Shown: positions 9,496-20,900, counted from the first letter of the stretch. The stretch: 64,000 bases of DNA from Dryomyza anilis (GCA_951804985.1 OX638130.1:36253394-36317393), one strand, 5' to 3'. The notes: generated by a model not told the origin, from the letters alone. Made by a program: numbers and translations.

Positions 9496-12399
9496 ATGTC
9501 GCAAAAATTTCGCATAGATTTTTGCAACATTCGTGGGCTAAGGGCGAACTTTTTCTCGGTATATGCGTATGTGTCCATCCATAGGCCACAAATAATGGCA
9601 CTAGGTGAGACCCAGGTTAATGAGGGTGCAGATCCACTGGATTTTCATATACCTGGTTATCACCTATTGCCATTATTCTCTGCCCATAGGGGCCTTGCTC
9701 TTTTTATCCGAAGTGACGTTGCGTATCAACTGCAGCAACAACATAGTGTGTCGGATAGCGAATTTAATACTATTTGGGTTAAATTCAAAATACAAACACA
9801 CATCATGCACTTGTGCTTTCTTTATAGGAGTCCGAATTTAGATAGGGTTTCCACCTGTAATAAGCTGGATGCCTTATCTGATTCGATCTCAAATATATTG
9901 GAGCAATTTCCAGGCAGTGAAATTGTTGTTGCCGGCGATTTTAATGTGCACAACGCCACTTGGTTGAGCCACTCGGGTCTATCAACACAGGAGGGTTGTT
10001 ATGTTGAGCTTTTTGCCGAGTGCAACCAACTCACTCAAATAGTGAAGGAGCCGACGTATATTCCACGCGTCGGCGGGCAAAGCCCAAAAGTCCTAGACCT
10101 TTTTCTGACTTCACATCATGAAAAATATGATGTAAAAGTCCTTGCACCTCTTGGTAATTCCGACCACTGTACTGTTTCCGCTGAGTTTTCGTATTCTAGT
10201 TTACGCGCCTCTTCGATTAAAGCCCCGAAGAGGAATGTATGGCTTTACGAAAAAGCAAATTGGGTTGCGTTAAATGATTTTTTTCGCAACTTTAATTGGA
10301 AATTGTGTTTCGCTGACAGAGACATAAATGCTGCGGCTTTAATGGTACAAAATATTATTTTATTAGGTATGCGGTCCTTCATACCTTCTAAAAAAATTAG
10401 CATTAAACCTAAGGACCACTCTTGGTTTAATGAGACTTGCAGGATTGCAGTCAGGTCGAAAGAGGAAGCCTTTCAGACTTGGCGTTCTAACAAGAATGCT
10501 GATACTGAAAGACTTCGTATACAGGCTAGGAATCGCTGTAATGCCGTGATCTCGCGCGAAAAGTTTCTTCACGAACAAAACGCGCGCAAAAAGGTCCTAC
10601 TCTATCACAGGGGTAGTAAAAATTTCTGGTCATTTGTAAAAAGGGTGAAGAATCAGACGTCATCGTCTACTCCAACTCTTAGTATGAATGGCCAGACCTT
10701 CACTGACCCGGTTGATAAAGCTAATCTCTTGGCAGAATTATTTGCAAAAAATTCAACGCTCCCAGATAGTAATCAACCACTGCCTGTCGTCGATTTTGTT
10801 TCTTCTGCAATGCCGGAGATACATTTTCGAACTCGGGCAGTTAAAAAGGTTTTAGAAAACCTCAACATTAACAAAGCCTCTGGGCCAGATGGCATATCTG
10901 CCCATGTGTTGAAGAAGTGCGCGTCAACGCTGGCTTGTCCGTTGCGTAACCTTTTCAACATCTCCTACACGACAGGAGTTTTTCCATCTTGTTGGAAGGT
11001 TGCCAATGTCCAGCCAGTTCCGAAAAAGGGCGAGGCCACGAACCCTGCCAATTACCGACCCATTGCAATATGCTCTGCACTCTCCAAGGTAATGGAGAGC
11101 GTAATTAACTTCCACTTTGTGAACTATCTTGAGCACAACGAATTGCTCAGTGACCGACAATACGGTTTCCGTAGGACCAGATCCACAGGTGACTTGATGG
11201 CGGTCCTCTCCGAAAAGTGGAATAATTGTGTTCACCTTTTCGGGGAGAGCAAGGCTGTTGCTCTTGATATCTCCAAGGCTTTTGATCGAGTGTGGCATAA
11301 AGCCCTCGTTTCAAAACTAATTGCATATGGTGTTGGTGAATCTTTTACTCGATGGATATCGAGTTTTCTCCAGGGTCGTTCAATACGAGTTGCGATGGAT
11401 GGTGTTCTTTCGGAACAACATTTCATCAATTCTGGAGTTCCGCAGGGTTCCGTCCTATCCCCGTCCCTATTTCTGGTATTTATCAATGACCTTCTGTCAT
11501 TGACCCAGAACCCAATCCATTCCTTTGCAGATGATAGCAACATTTGTCATTCATACTCGTTCAAAAAGCGCCCAACCTCTTTGGAGATTGAGAGTAAAAG
11601 ACGCACTATGAATGACACACTCAATAATGACCTTAAAACAATCTCCGAGTGGGGTCTTGCAAATAGAGTTGATTTTAATGCACGCAAGACCCAATGTTGT
11701 CTGTTATCTCACAAAAGAATGGATTCAACCCTACCTCCCCTTAACATGGGTGCGGTGGATATTGCAGAGTCAGCTGCTCTTGACGTTCTGGGCATATCAA
11801 TTCAATGTGATCTCCGTTGGAATGATCACATATTTGACGTGTCGAAAGAGGCGGCCAAGTGCCTCGGTTTTTTAAAACGGTGTAAGACATACTTCACTCC
11901 TGCTGACTTGCGCACTGTCTACACCACCTATATTCGGCCTAAGATGGAATACAATTCGCACATATGGGCAGGGGCTTCAAAATCTTCTTTGGAGTTCCTG
12001 GATCGAATCCAACAGCGTGCAATATATTTAATAGGGGATGAAAATATTTCATCCTCTATTGGTTCTCTTGAGCACCGAAGGACCGTAGGGTGTGTAAGCC
12101 TGTTCTATAGGTATTACAATGGTAAGTGTTCGAGGGAAATACATGGCCTGATTCCACCAGGTCGTGTGTCCTCTCGTTCTACTCGGGCATCGAACCAAGC
12201 CCACCCCTTCGTAGTTCACTCGGCTCTCAATAGAACCACGCATTACCGAGAGAATTCGTTCTTCAGTCGCACGATACGTTTGTGGAACAATCTCCCTGCG
12301 TCTGTTTTTCCCGACATTTTTGAAGTTCAAAACAAACATTTTGGCAAGTTCAAAACAAACATTCACCGACACTACTCCATCTTTCCACCCTCCATTTAA
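9496..12399 (+). CDS. LINE endonuclease/reverse transcriptase, intact 967-codon ORF
   Basis: The protein starts at ATG 9496. The N-terminal APE endonuclease shows FCNIRGL (residues 9-15), catalytic Glu 38 in GETQ, GDFN at 147-150, and SDHC at 222-225. The reverse transcriptase has NYRPIAICSALSKVMESV, catalytic Asp 591 in ALDISKAFDRVWH, NSGVPQGSVLSP and FADD at 677-680. A C-terminal domain follows with a WNNLP motif near the end. No premature stop is present. The last 30 codons contain an 18-bp repeat (12323-12340 and 12346-12363), read in two frames. Function: nicks the target and reverse-transcribes its own RNA. The intact ORF and long poly(A) indicate recent insertion. Confidence 0.9.
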   Translation: MSQKFRIDFCNIRGLRANFFSVYAYVSIHRPQIMALGETQVNEGADPLDFHIPGYHLLPLFSAHRGLALFIRSDVAYQLQQQHSVSDSEFNTIWVKFKIQTHIMHLCFLYRSPNLDRVSTCNKLDALSDSISNILEQFPGSEIVVAGDFNVHNATWLSHSGLSTQEGCYVELFAECNQLTQIVKEPTYIPRVGGQSPKVLDLFLTSHHEKYDVKVLAPLGNSDHCTVSAEFSYSSLRASSIKAPKRNVWLYEKANWVALNDFFRNFNWKLCFADRDINAAALMVQNIILLGMRSFIPSKKISIKPKDHSWFNETCRIAVRSKEEAFQTWRSNKNADTERLRIQARNRCNAVISREKFLHEQNARKKVLLYHRGSKNFWSFVKRVKNQTSSSTPTLSMNGQTFTDPVDKANLLAELFAKNSTLPDSNQPLPVVDFVSSAMPEIHFRTRAVKKVLENLNINKASGPDGISAHVLKKCASTLACPLRNLFNISYTTGVFPSCWKVANVQPVPKKGEATNPANYRPIAICSALSKVMESVINFHFVNYLEHNELLSDRQYGFRRTRSTGDLMAVLSEKWNNCVHLFGESKAVALDISKAFDRVWHKALVSKLIAYGVGESFTRWISSFLQGRSIRVAMDGVLSEQHFINSGVPQGSVLSPSLFLVFINDLLSLTQNPIHSFADDSNICHSYSFKKRPTSLEIESKRRTMNDTLNNDLKTISEWGLANRVDFNARKTQCCLLSHKRMDSTLPPLNMGAVDIAESAALDVLGISIQCDLRWNDHIFDVSKEAAKCLGFLKRCKTYFTPADLRTVYTTYIRPKMEYNSHIWAGASKSSLEFLDRIQQRAIYLIGDENISSSIGSLEHRRTVGCVSLFYRYYNGKCSREIHGLIPPGRVSSRSTRASNQAHPFVVHSALNRTTHYRENSFFSRTIRLWNNLPASVFPDIFEVQNKHFGKFKTNIHRHYSIFPPSI

Positions 12400-12468
12400 C
12401 CTATCATCCCATCTTACGATCAACACTGTGCATTGCATGAATAGGGGGCATCCCCTGAGCGTTGGTTA

Positions 12469-12474
<6 letters not shown>

Positions 12475-12503
<29 letters not shown>
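12475..12503 (+). repeat. Poly(A) tail of the LINE
   Basis: Twenty-nine consecutive A residues follow TTAATTTGT. The right copy of the target begins immediately afterwards (AAATTAACTTGAG), with two or three A residues shared by tail and target. Confidence 0.85.
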
Positions 12504-12505
<2 letters not shown>

Positions 12506-14386
12506 AACTTGAGATTAGTTTGAAGTAAAATGTATGCTTTAATTATATTTTTCTTTTTATATTCGAAGGCGATGCTTTCAGACTTCAACTGAAAAATCAA
12601 TATTTGTGTAATAAATGTGTGTTATATAGTTTGAATGTTATAAATAGCCGCGATGCTTTAAGACTTCAACTGAAAAACAATATATTTATCAATGTTTGTG
12701 TAATAAATGTGTGTTATAAATAAATAGCCGCAATGGTACCCGCCATATTATTTTTGCATTATAAACTACGAAATTCTACAATGGTTGCATCTCAATTATT
12801 AAAGCGTGTGTTCGGAGACCCGCTTCATCATGTGTCTTTTATTGATTTATGAAAATCATATGTTGAGAATTATTATCAACTTCAAGTTTCAAACTAGTGT
12901 AGTTTTATTGTGTAGATTAATATGCATATCATATATCCATTAAGCTATTTATGTACTAAGGTAAATGTGTGAATATCGACTATAAATATATGGTAAAATT
13001 CAAGCCATTAAAAAGTGTATAGCTTAGTTTGAAATAATTGTATATTTTAAATTGTAGAAAAAATTTCCTTCAACTTGGATATGCGTGTAGATTTCAAGTT
13101 AGTTGTACATTGGAATATAGTTTGAATAACAGGATGGATAGTAAAAAGACGTTTTGATGGAGAATGCTATATTTTACAACTTTTTAAATAACGTTTCTCC
13201 ACGCTATTCTCAACACACAAAATTGAGAAAAATATTTGATTTAAACTTGCAAACCAATTTAATTCAAGTGCAAATGTTTATTAGGTAGCGACAACAAATA
13301 TCATAAATTAAGAAATCAATGACTTAACAACAAGGAGAGCAGAAAATAGTACTAAGGTCTCAAACTACAACACATAGGAGAAAGTACTAGTTTCTACTAT
13401 TACCGCGCATGTATTCTAAGAGAGAGTCCTTGTATTTATTTAAGGATAGGGAAAACCTTTTTATTTCTCTAGGGATAGGATTCCATGATCTTGACACCCT
13501 AACAAGAAATGATCTCTCATAAGTCGAGTTTCTGATTATAGGAATTAAAATTTGAGTACAACGACTTGAATGTGAAAACTTAAGCATTTCAAATAAATAT
13601 GTAGGATTCTGAGAGATAACAACTTTATAAAAAAAAATTAACAACCTTAATCTAATATAATAAAGAAATGTTCAATTTAAGAACATTTGCTCGTATGCGC
13701 TAACATGATCGCGTAATCGAAGTTCAGAGACATCTAAGTATTCTGCTAAATATTAATTTTATTTGTTTTTGATTAGACAAATTTGTTCCCGAGTAAACCG
13801 CTAAACCGTATGTTATAATAGACATGAGTAGAGCTTGAGGTAAGAGGTAAATAAGAATTTAAACTTTATAACCTCCTGAGCGTAAAAGAGACTCTGGACG
13901 AAACATTGGCAATGTGCTTACGAAAACTAAGATCATTGTCAATAATAACCACCAGATATCTCATGTTGGTAACAAATTTAATTTTTTCGTTGCCAAGAAA
14001 TATAGAGGGTGGTGACATATTTGCTGGGAAATTAAATGCAATTGCCTTAGTTTTGGTTAGATTGACAGATAATTTATTCAAACTTAACCAAGAAGATGCA
14101 TTAGATAAACAATAGATGATATTGGCTTGCAGTACATCAACAAAAAAAAACACCGCTGACACAACTTAACTTATTAGATAGATTTTTGGCACATAAGACA
14201 ATTTGCTCACGATCTGTCAGAAAGGAAAAAATTAGTTTGCACGCATTCGCAGAAAAATTTAATTTATATTTAAGCTTATTAAAAAGCAGATTATAATTGA
14301 TAGATTCGAATGCTTTGGTGAGCTCAAGAGATATAGCACTACACAACTTCTTTGCATTTGTATATTCTCTGATTTTTCCGTCAGAG
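12501..14386 (+). repeat. 1.88-kb direct duplication, right copy
   Basis: This is the second copy of 7055-8935. It begins right after the poly(A) tail and continues uninterrupted at its right end into more of the same decayed LINE (to about 15488). That shows this is the native right-hand context of the target. It carries 5 extra bases (AATTT) at about 14262 relative to the left copy. Confidence 0.9.
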
Positions 14387-15488
14387 CTAAGAGTAGTGTT
14401 GTCGTGCTAAATCCAGTTCTATAACCAGAATGTCATACACTTTACAAATTATTGTCATTTAGATAATTATTTATTTGAGATTGTAATATTTTTACTAAAA
14501 CCATGGAAAACATGGCAGTAAGCTTATCGGCCTAAAATTAGTCAGGTCATTAGAATTACCATTTTTCTTTATGAGAACTACTTTAGCTAATTTCTAAGCA
14601 AGTGGAAAGTTAGAAGTCATTAATATTGTATTGAACAAATGCAACAAGTGATTTTCTATGTAGAAATATATTTTATAGGAATCTCGTCAAAACCAATTGA
14701 ATTAGATTTTATACAGCAAACCGCTAGATAAAGTTCATACAAATGAAAAATCATTCTTACGTGATTCAAAATTTAAACAGGCAGAAGAAGATAAAGATTG
14801 AGAAGCGATAAAAAAATTATTTAATTGATTAGCGTCTACTCCATCATTAGACACAGCAGATTCTTTACACCCAGCACTATTGAGTACATTCCAAATTTGT
14901 TTGTTATCAAGATCGTTGAATCTCCGACTTCCAAAAATTATTTTCAACATTCTTATAGTTGTTTTGACTTTGTTACTATATTTGCAATAAGTATCCAAGT
15001 TGAGTTGCACTTGTTTTCTAGAAAATCTCTATATGCTAAGTCTCTAAAATGTTTGGCTTCTAGTACCTTTTTTATATTAAGCATATTTTTATCACCCTTA
15101 AATACTCGTTTAGAAATCGGAACTGTTGGAAAAAGGTCATTTAAATCATATTTACATTTCCCAATTGAATGTTGATTTCGTTGGACTCATAGAATATATT
15201 AAAATTGGTTGTCCTTATTTTATTAAGCAGTTGGGGCATATTTATTTTGTTGTAGTTTCGAAATTCCAAAACAGTTTCGGCACGCGTGAGATCCAAATCC
15301 ATACAAATATAAGTAAAAGCATGATGCGAAATATTAGGGCATTGAAATTGATTTGAAAACTTTAGTTTAGATATATCAGTAAGTAAAAAATAATATATGA
15401 GGGATACAGAGCGTATACGAATATCAAAATATGTGGGCAACGGATTGTGAACATACTTCATATTAACTTTTTCACATAGTTCACGCAT
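13387..15488 (-). pseudogene. Decayed minus-strand LINE hosting the younger insertion
   Basis: From 15488 down the minus strand carries an endonuclease C-terminal piece (RSVSLIYYFLLTDISK) and a linker with IWNVLNSAGCKESAVSNDG. It continues with a finger region reading HSGYRTGFSTTTLLAL near 14400 and a palm piece with SLELTKAFESINYNLLFN. Further on are MRYLVVIIDNDLSFRKHI and a C-terminal RSWNPIPREIKR at about 13400. Multiple stops and frameshifts break it. The order and spacing fit one jockey/CR1-group element that predates the insertion and duplication. Confidence 0.7.
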
Positions 15489-15494
15489 GTCATT

Positions 15495-15660
15495 GGCTTT
15501 GCAGAGTAAAGTCGTGGGGGAACTTAAATGTTTTAAGAATATGTTTCGGATATCCCCCGAGTATTTTAAGACTAAAATAAAAAAATCGTCGGCAGGTTTT
15601 TAAAAATATCGCGGTTTCAATTTTTGTTGTGTGATTTTTTGAAAATATTTTTTTGAAAAT
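15495..15660 (+). repeat. Direct repeat, copy 1 (with 17645-17795)
   Basis: GAACTTAAATGTTTTA...AGTATTTTAAGACTAAAATA...AAATATCGCGGTTTCAATTT is shared with 17645-17795 on the same strand, with scattered differences. No function is apparent. Confidence 0.55.
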
Positions 15661-16054
15661 AACTTTCTTTTTTTTTTTTTTGCTCAAACTATTAATTTTA
15701 GCCACTGTTATGGGTCATAATTAGTGGTAAGAAGTGCGAAAACATAGTTTTTTTTTTTCAAAAATAGTCCTTTTTGAGTATTATATCCTTAAATACCATT
15801 AAATAGTCTCTCATAGTTGATATCTAATATCTCTAATAGTTGAGAAGATATTACAAATCAAAGTCAAATTTTCTTTTAGTAAACCATAAATAATTGAATT
15901 TTAACTAATCAATTTGCAAATTTGAGCTACATTTTCTAAAAGAAGACTATATTAGCTACATTATTGAATAAAAAACGAGCTCTTGTAGGGGACATTTCCC
16001 AAGATATTGTGACTTTTTTTTATTACATATTTTGAAATAAAAAAAATAATGAAA

Positions 16055-17055
16055 ATATCAAATTTTCATTAAAAAAATTTTAACATTACTGATTTTTATA
16101 TCCATAACTATTAAAGATACAAACTCCAATTTCAAAACTTAAGTTCTCTCTGTACAACACTTTTAAATTTTTTAAAATCGGTTGAGTGGTTTCGAAAAAT
16201 ACTGAATTTCACCCGATTTAAGAGCGTTTGGGCACACTGTGCTGTGGGTGAAAAAGAAAACCATATGGGAAACCATAAACTATTATTGATTTAAGTATTT
16301 ACTATTAAACAGATTAGCAAAAATAAATTTTACTTTGTTGGCCTTTATAATAGTCAAGCGAGCGTGGTCATTAAAGATATTTTATGCTGTTTCTAAAAGG
16401 TATTTCAATACCACCCAGGAATAGAGATACATTTTTACTTTCAGAAACAACGAACTTTCCACATTTCCAAGATGCATTTCTCAAACAAATCGCTTCGGAT
16501 TGGGAGATATTTATTTTTATACTCCAGTTTTTATAAACATTATTGATTCTGTAATGATGATTAAAAACGGAATTTAGTACTTCAAAAGGAGAATCTGTAT
16601 GAGCGTAAACAAATAATCTTCTGAATAAAGAATACACCAATTTCATGTGGAATAAATATATTGTATGAATAAATATATTCTATGAATAAATATATTGTAA
16701 GAGGAGCCAAAATCTTCCCTTGCGAAACGCCACTATTAACTGAACCCACATTAGAGAATATATCATTAACTTGAATCAAAAATTGTCTATTATTAAAGAA
16801 GCTTTTAAACAACTTTATAATAAATTGATCAAATCCGATTTTTATTAATTTATATAAAACACCATCATGATACGCATGGTCGAATGCTTTTTCTATGTCC
16901 AGACAAACTGCTACCTGCACATTTTTGATCTCGCAGATTGCTGATTACGTCGTCATGAAATTTAAACCGAACTGTCTTAAAACCGAACGTCTGACAGTTC
17001 TGACTCGTTCAAGAAGTTTTCCCAAGTTAGAAAGCATTGAGATAGGTCTATAATT
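16055..17055 (-). repeat. Left arm of 1-kb inverted repeat
   Basis: This arm is the reverse complement of 17946-18945, with high but imperfect identity. Landmarks are TTAACATTACTGATTTTTAT at the outer side, GACCACGCTCGCTTGAC (reverse complement at about 16350) in the middle and AGCATTGAGATAGGTCTATA at the inner edge. The arm carries LINE RT sequence. The spacer is about 0.9 kb. Confidence 0.8.
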
Positions 17056-17350
17056 GTTTATATTCAAGTTGCCACACTTTTTCTGGATCGGAAATTTTGT
17101 TTGCTATTTTCCAGGCGTCCGTTATTTATGCAATTGTTAAAAATACAAGCGAGGTATTTAAATGGTATAGAGGAAATTTTTTTAATTAAATAGTTTGATA
17201 TTTTATCAACACCAACTGACTTCTTTGAATTTAAATTTTTTAGAAGACTAAATATAATTTACTAAATAGATCATTTGCTGTTGCTCGAGACTGAAAATAA
17301 TCTTGATGCCATCGGAGGGTAAAATAAGTTACTTTTGTCGCAGTTTGATA
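16371..17350 (-). pseudogene. Decayed LINE reverse transcriptase fragment
   Basis: On the minus strand the frame around 17060-17010 reads NNYRPISMLSNLGKLLE, the first RT block. From 16920 it reads CLDIEKAFDHAYHDGVLYKL (palm Asp) and VNSGVSQGKILAPL, where SQG replaces the usual PQG. Towards 16371 the thumb-side block WSIKINISQSEAI is followed by SIKYL. The YADD stretch is replaced by short AT-rich repeats at 16640-16695. It resembles jockey-clade RT and is dead. Confidence 0.7.
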
Positions 17351-17644
17351 AAAAATAAGAAAATAAACAAATTTCGATTGCTGCATAATGGATTGCCTAA
17401 AGTCAAGGTCACATTACTCGCTGGTTCCGACAAAATTTTCACTTTGCCTGAATGCTTGTAATTTTTTACTTCTGATGCTGTTGTTGCTGTTAGCGGGATA
17501 TTTCAAAGATCTTCTACATCCGGTTCTGTCATGGATTAGAATATTAAAAGATGAATTGCAGTTGCTTCAATTTCCTTGCTGTGCAAAGAAATTTGAAGTT
17601 ATTTTTATTAATGGACAAACACGTCTAGCCTGAAACACTTTCAA

Positions 17645-17795
17645 CACAAAAGTCGTGTTAGAACTTAAATGTTTTATGAATATGTTTCGAACATCTCCCC
17701 AGAGTATTTTAAGACTAAAATAAAAAAAAAGTAGGCAGGTTTTTTAAAATATCGCGGTTTCAATTTTTTTTTTGCGGATTTTCTAAAAGTAAACT
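17645..17795 (+). repeat. Direct repeat, copy 2 (with 15495-15660)
   Basis: Same motif order as 15495-15660. It lies in the spacer between the two inverted arms. Confidence 0.55.
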
Positions 17796-17945
17796 TTATT
17801 AGCTACAAGCTGGAATAATTATTTTACTTACCGTTGTGAATATTTCAAAATATATTGTGATAAAAAACGGAAAATATAATGTATATTTTTATTTTTTTTA
17901 TTTCAAAATATGTAATAAAAAAAAGTCACAATATCTTGGGAAATG

Positions 17946-18945
17946 TATAGACCTATCTCAATGCTTTCTAACTTGGGAAAACTTCTTGAACTGTTCAGAT
18001 CTGTCAGACGTTCGGTTTTAAGACAGTTTGGTTTAAATTTCATGACGCCGTAATCAGCAATCTGCGAGATCAAAAATGTGCAGGTTGCAGTTTGTCTGGA
18101 CATAGAAAAAGCATTCGACCATGCGTATCATGATGGTGTTTTATATAAATTAATAAAAATCGGATTTGATCAATTTATTATAAAGTTGTTTAAAAGCTTC
18201 TTTAATAATAGACAATTTTTGGTTCAAGTTAATGATATATTTTCTAATGTGGGTTCAGTTAATAGTGGCGTTCCGCAAGGGATGATTTTGGCTCCTCTTC
18301 CTTACAATATATTTATTCATAGAATATATTTATTCATACAATATATTTATTTCACATGAAATTGGTGTATTCCTTATGCGGAAGATTATTTGTTTACGCT
18401 CATACAGATTCTCCTTTTGAAGTACTAAATTCCGTTTTTAATCATCATTACAGAATCAATAATGTTTATAAAAACTGGAGTATAAAAATAAATATCTCCC
18501 AATCCGAAGCGATTTGTTTGAGAAATGCATCTTGGAAATGTGGAAAGTTCGTTGTTTCTGAAAGTAAAAATTTATCTCTATTCCTGGGTGGTATTGAAAT
18601 ACCTTTTAGAAACAGCATAAAATATCTTTAATGACCACGCTCGCTTGACTATTATAAAGGCCAACAAAGTAAAATCTATTTTTGCTAATCTGTTTAATAG
18701 TAAATACTTAAATCAATAATAGTTTATGGTTTCCCATATGGTTTTCTTTTTCACCCACAGCACAGTGTGCCCAAATGCTCTTAAATCGGGTGAAATTCAG
18801 TATTTTTCGGAACCACTCAACCGATTTTAAAAAATTTAAAACTGTTGTAAAGAGAGAACTTAAGTTTGAAATTGGAGTTTGTATCTTTAATAGTTATGGA
18901 TATAAAAATCAGTAATGTTAAAAATTTTTTAATGAAAATTTTTTC
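17946..18945 (+). repeat. Right arm of 1-kb inverted repeat
   Basis: This is the inverted copy of 16055-17055. The segment just inside it (17887-17945, with GTCACAATATCTTGGGAAAT) is the inverse of 15998-16050, which lies outside the left arm. The two sides are therefore permuted relative to a simple palindrome. Confidence 0.8.
17948..18631 (+). pseudogene. Inverted copy of the decayed LINE RT
   Basis: The plus-strand counterpart of the 16371-17050 relic. From 18078 it reads CLDIEKAFDHAYHDGVLYKL and VNSGVPQGMILAPL, keeping PQG. From 18356 it reads WSIKINISQSEAICLRNASW and KYL. Frames are split between RT blocks 5 and 6. It starts only at RPIS of the first RT block, so the upstream linker present in the left copy is missing. 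Confidence 0.7.
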
Positions 18946-19447
18946 AAAAATTGTAAAAAATCCAAAAGTTGTCCGATTTTTAAAATTCTTTTGTTTATGG
19001 AAAGCTTACATTGAGATCTAAAAAAATGTGCTTACATGAGAAAATATCTTGTTTAGTTTTAAAGATATAGACTTGAACATGATTTTTTTTTTAATTTTTG
19101 AAGACTTTACTTTACATAGATTGTACATTTTTATCCTGATATCAAAATATGTGTAAGGGACTTTTATAAACAATTAACACATAAATCATAAAAAGTGGTT
19201 TAGTAAATATAAAATTGTAGAGTCGAAAATTTTTTTATTTCCGATTTTTTCATTTTATTTTTGGAAAATTTGACTTTTACGGAAATCTCCGTAAGTATTT
19301 TTCTTTCTTCAGTAACATGTACATTTGTTATATTTATTTGATAGATAACATTACTGAGAATCTTTTAAATGATAAAACTTATCCAAAATATATTTAACTA
19401 ATCTGGCAACACTGGTCAAAGTTCAAGTTTTTTTTTTTTTTTTTTTA
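18946..19447. other. AT-rich sequence with inverted similarity to 20370-20540
   Basis: Bases just left of and within 18840-19000 (AAAATTCTTTTGTTTATGG and upstream) are the inverse of about 20372-20540, both ending in TTGGAGTTTGTATCTTTAAT-like sequence. The rest shows no gene or structured feature. Confidence 0.45.
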
Positions 19448-20250
19448 ATTTGACCTCCTGCAGAAAAGTTTTCAAAGTCGAAAGTCAAATTTTAAGTAAG
19501 CAGTTTTTTAAGGACGAGTTATTTCTACTTATTTTTCGCCCGGCGAAGTATATGTTTCCAAAAATACTCATTTTTTGAAGGGACTTAAAACCGGTATATC
19601 TCACTTTATAATAAATATATTCCTAAAAATGTTTTAATAAAGCATAAGTACATAAAACTATTGTATATTAGGTAAAAGTTTCATGATGATAAGGTTAATA
19701 CTTATTTTGATATATTCAATCAAATTTTAACTTTTTTTTCTAATTTTTTTATTTTTTATTTTTCTTTTTTTTCAAAAAAAGTGTTCCGAAACTATATACA
19801 GATTGTCTTTATATTCGTCACATAGATTCCATTTTTTCTTTTCAATGATACCAAAGACATATATTTACCTTACATATGTGTGCCTTAATTAATATCATGT
19901 TTTATCAAAATTTCGTATTTTTTCATTTTATTTTGATTTTGCACACCTGCAGAAAAGTTTTCAAAGCTCAACGTAAAAATGCAATTTGAAAGATAAATTA
20001 GTTCTAAACATTTTTTAACCTTACTTATTTTTTGCCCGTCGAAGTATATGTGCAGGGCAACAATATTTCTGGAAATATAAATTTTTTAAAACGACTTGTC
20101 ATAAAATCTTATATCTATCTGTAAAATGTATATATTACCAAATTATTTTTTATAAGTTCGAAATATATAAAGTTAGTATTTAATCGGCAAAAGTTTCATG
20201 ATGATAGGGTAAACAATTATTTAGATATGTTCAATCAAATTCAATGTTAG
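19448..20250 (+). repeat. Two diverged ~490-bp tandem copies
   Basis: CCTGCAGAAAAGTTTTCAAAG, CGAAGTATATG and GTTTCATGATGAT occur in the same order at about 19455-19735 and 19945-20250. The spacing is conserved and the divergence is marked, which points to old tandem duplication. No coding potential is seen. Confidence 0.6.
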
Positions 20251-20354
20251 TTTTGCATAATTTCCCATACAAAATACAAAATTGGATTCTGGTGTAGACA
20301 ATTTTGTATTTCGTATTGGAAATTATGCAAAACTAACATTGAATTTGATTGAAC
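20229..20354. repeat. Near-perfect hairpin, 56-bp arms, 14-base loop
   Basis: The left arm is 20229-20284 and the right arm 20299-20354, with about two mismatches. The loop is GATTCTGGTGTAGA. Ends read GTTCAATCAAATTCAATG and its complement. It could be a young small foldback or an inverted-duplication scar. Confidence 0.85.
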
Positions 20355-20817
20355 TTATCCATAACACAATAAACAAAAGAAATTAAAAAATCGGATAACT
20401 TTTGGATTTTTTACAACTTTTGAAAGATTTTTCATGAACAAATTTTCAACGTTACTGATTTTTATCTCCATAACTATTAAAGATACAAACTCCAACGTCA
20501 AAACTTAACTTCTCTCAAGTTATCTCTGTACAACCCGAAGTTCCCTTCTTTTAGCTGAATTTTATTTAAATATTTCTTCTGACACTGATAATAGAGGTTA
20601 TATCGTATTAATTTAATAATCTGACGAATTCTATGTGAACAATATTGCTGTTTTTATGTTTTTAAAAATGTATTGTATTGTTTATATTTAATAATTAAAT
20701 TTATTTAATGTAAAAGTTTGTAATACATTCCCATTTTTGTTTAAAAATTGTTGTTATGTGTAACATGTTTTATTGTTGTTATTTTTGTATATAGTTAGTT
20801 TTCGGAATCAACAAATA

Positions 20818-20900
20818 TAACACGAACAGCTCAAAATAGTGAGAGAGCTCGGCCTAAGTTCTTATAGGACTGTAGTGCCAAACTATTATTATTTATTATA
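20818..20900 (+). mobile_element. SINE 3' fragment
   Basis: AGCTCAAAATAGTGAGAGAG through GACTGTAGTGCCAAAC plus (ATT)n matches the 3' part of the SINE at 36368-36673. The tRNA-like head is missing. Confidence 0.65.

Larger units (their letters stand above)
8936..12503 (+). mobile_element. Full-length-looking poly(A) non-LTR retrotransposon
   Basis: The element has a GC-richer 5' leader (8936-9495), one long ORF and a 3' end in a 29-base poly(A) run (12475-12503). Its 5' edge cannot be placed more tightly than 8936-8950, because the duplicated target shows weak similarity there. The endonuclease is APE type and the RT has FADD. No ORF1 (gag) precedes the ORF, so this is a one-ORF or 5'-shortened member. 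The RT most resembles the jockey/CR1 supergroup and I cannot fix the clade. Confidence 0.85.

Noticed and set aside
16220..16250. Transib/RSS-type terminus (CACAGTG-like word in GGGCACACTGTGCTGTGG)
   Set aside because: No matching opposite terminus, no 5-bp target duplication and no transposase. The word sits within an arm of the LINE inverted repeat.
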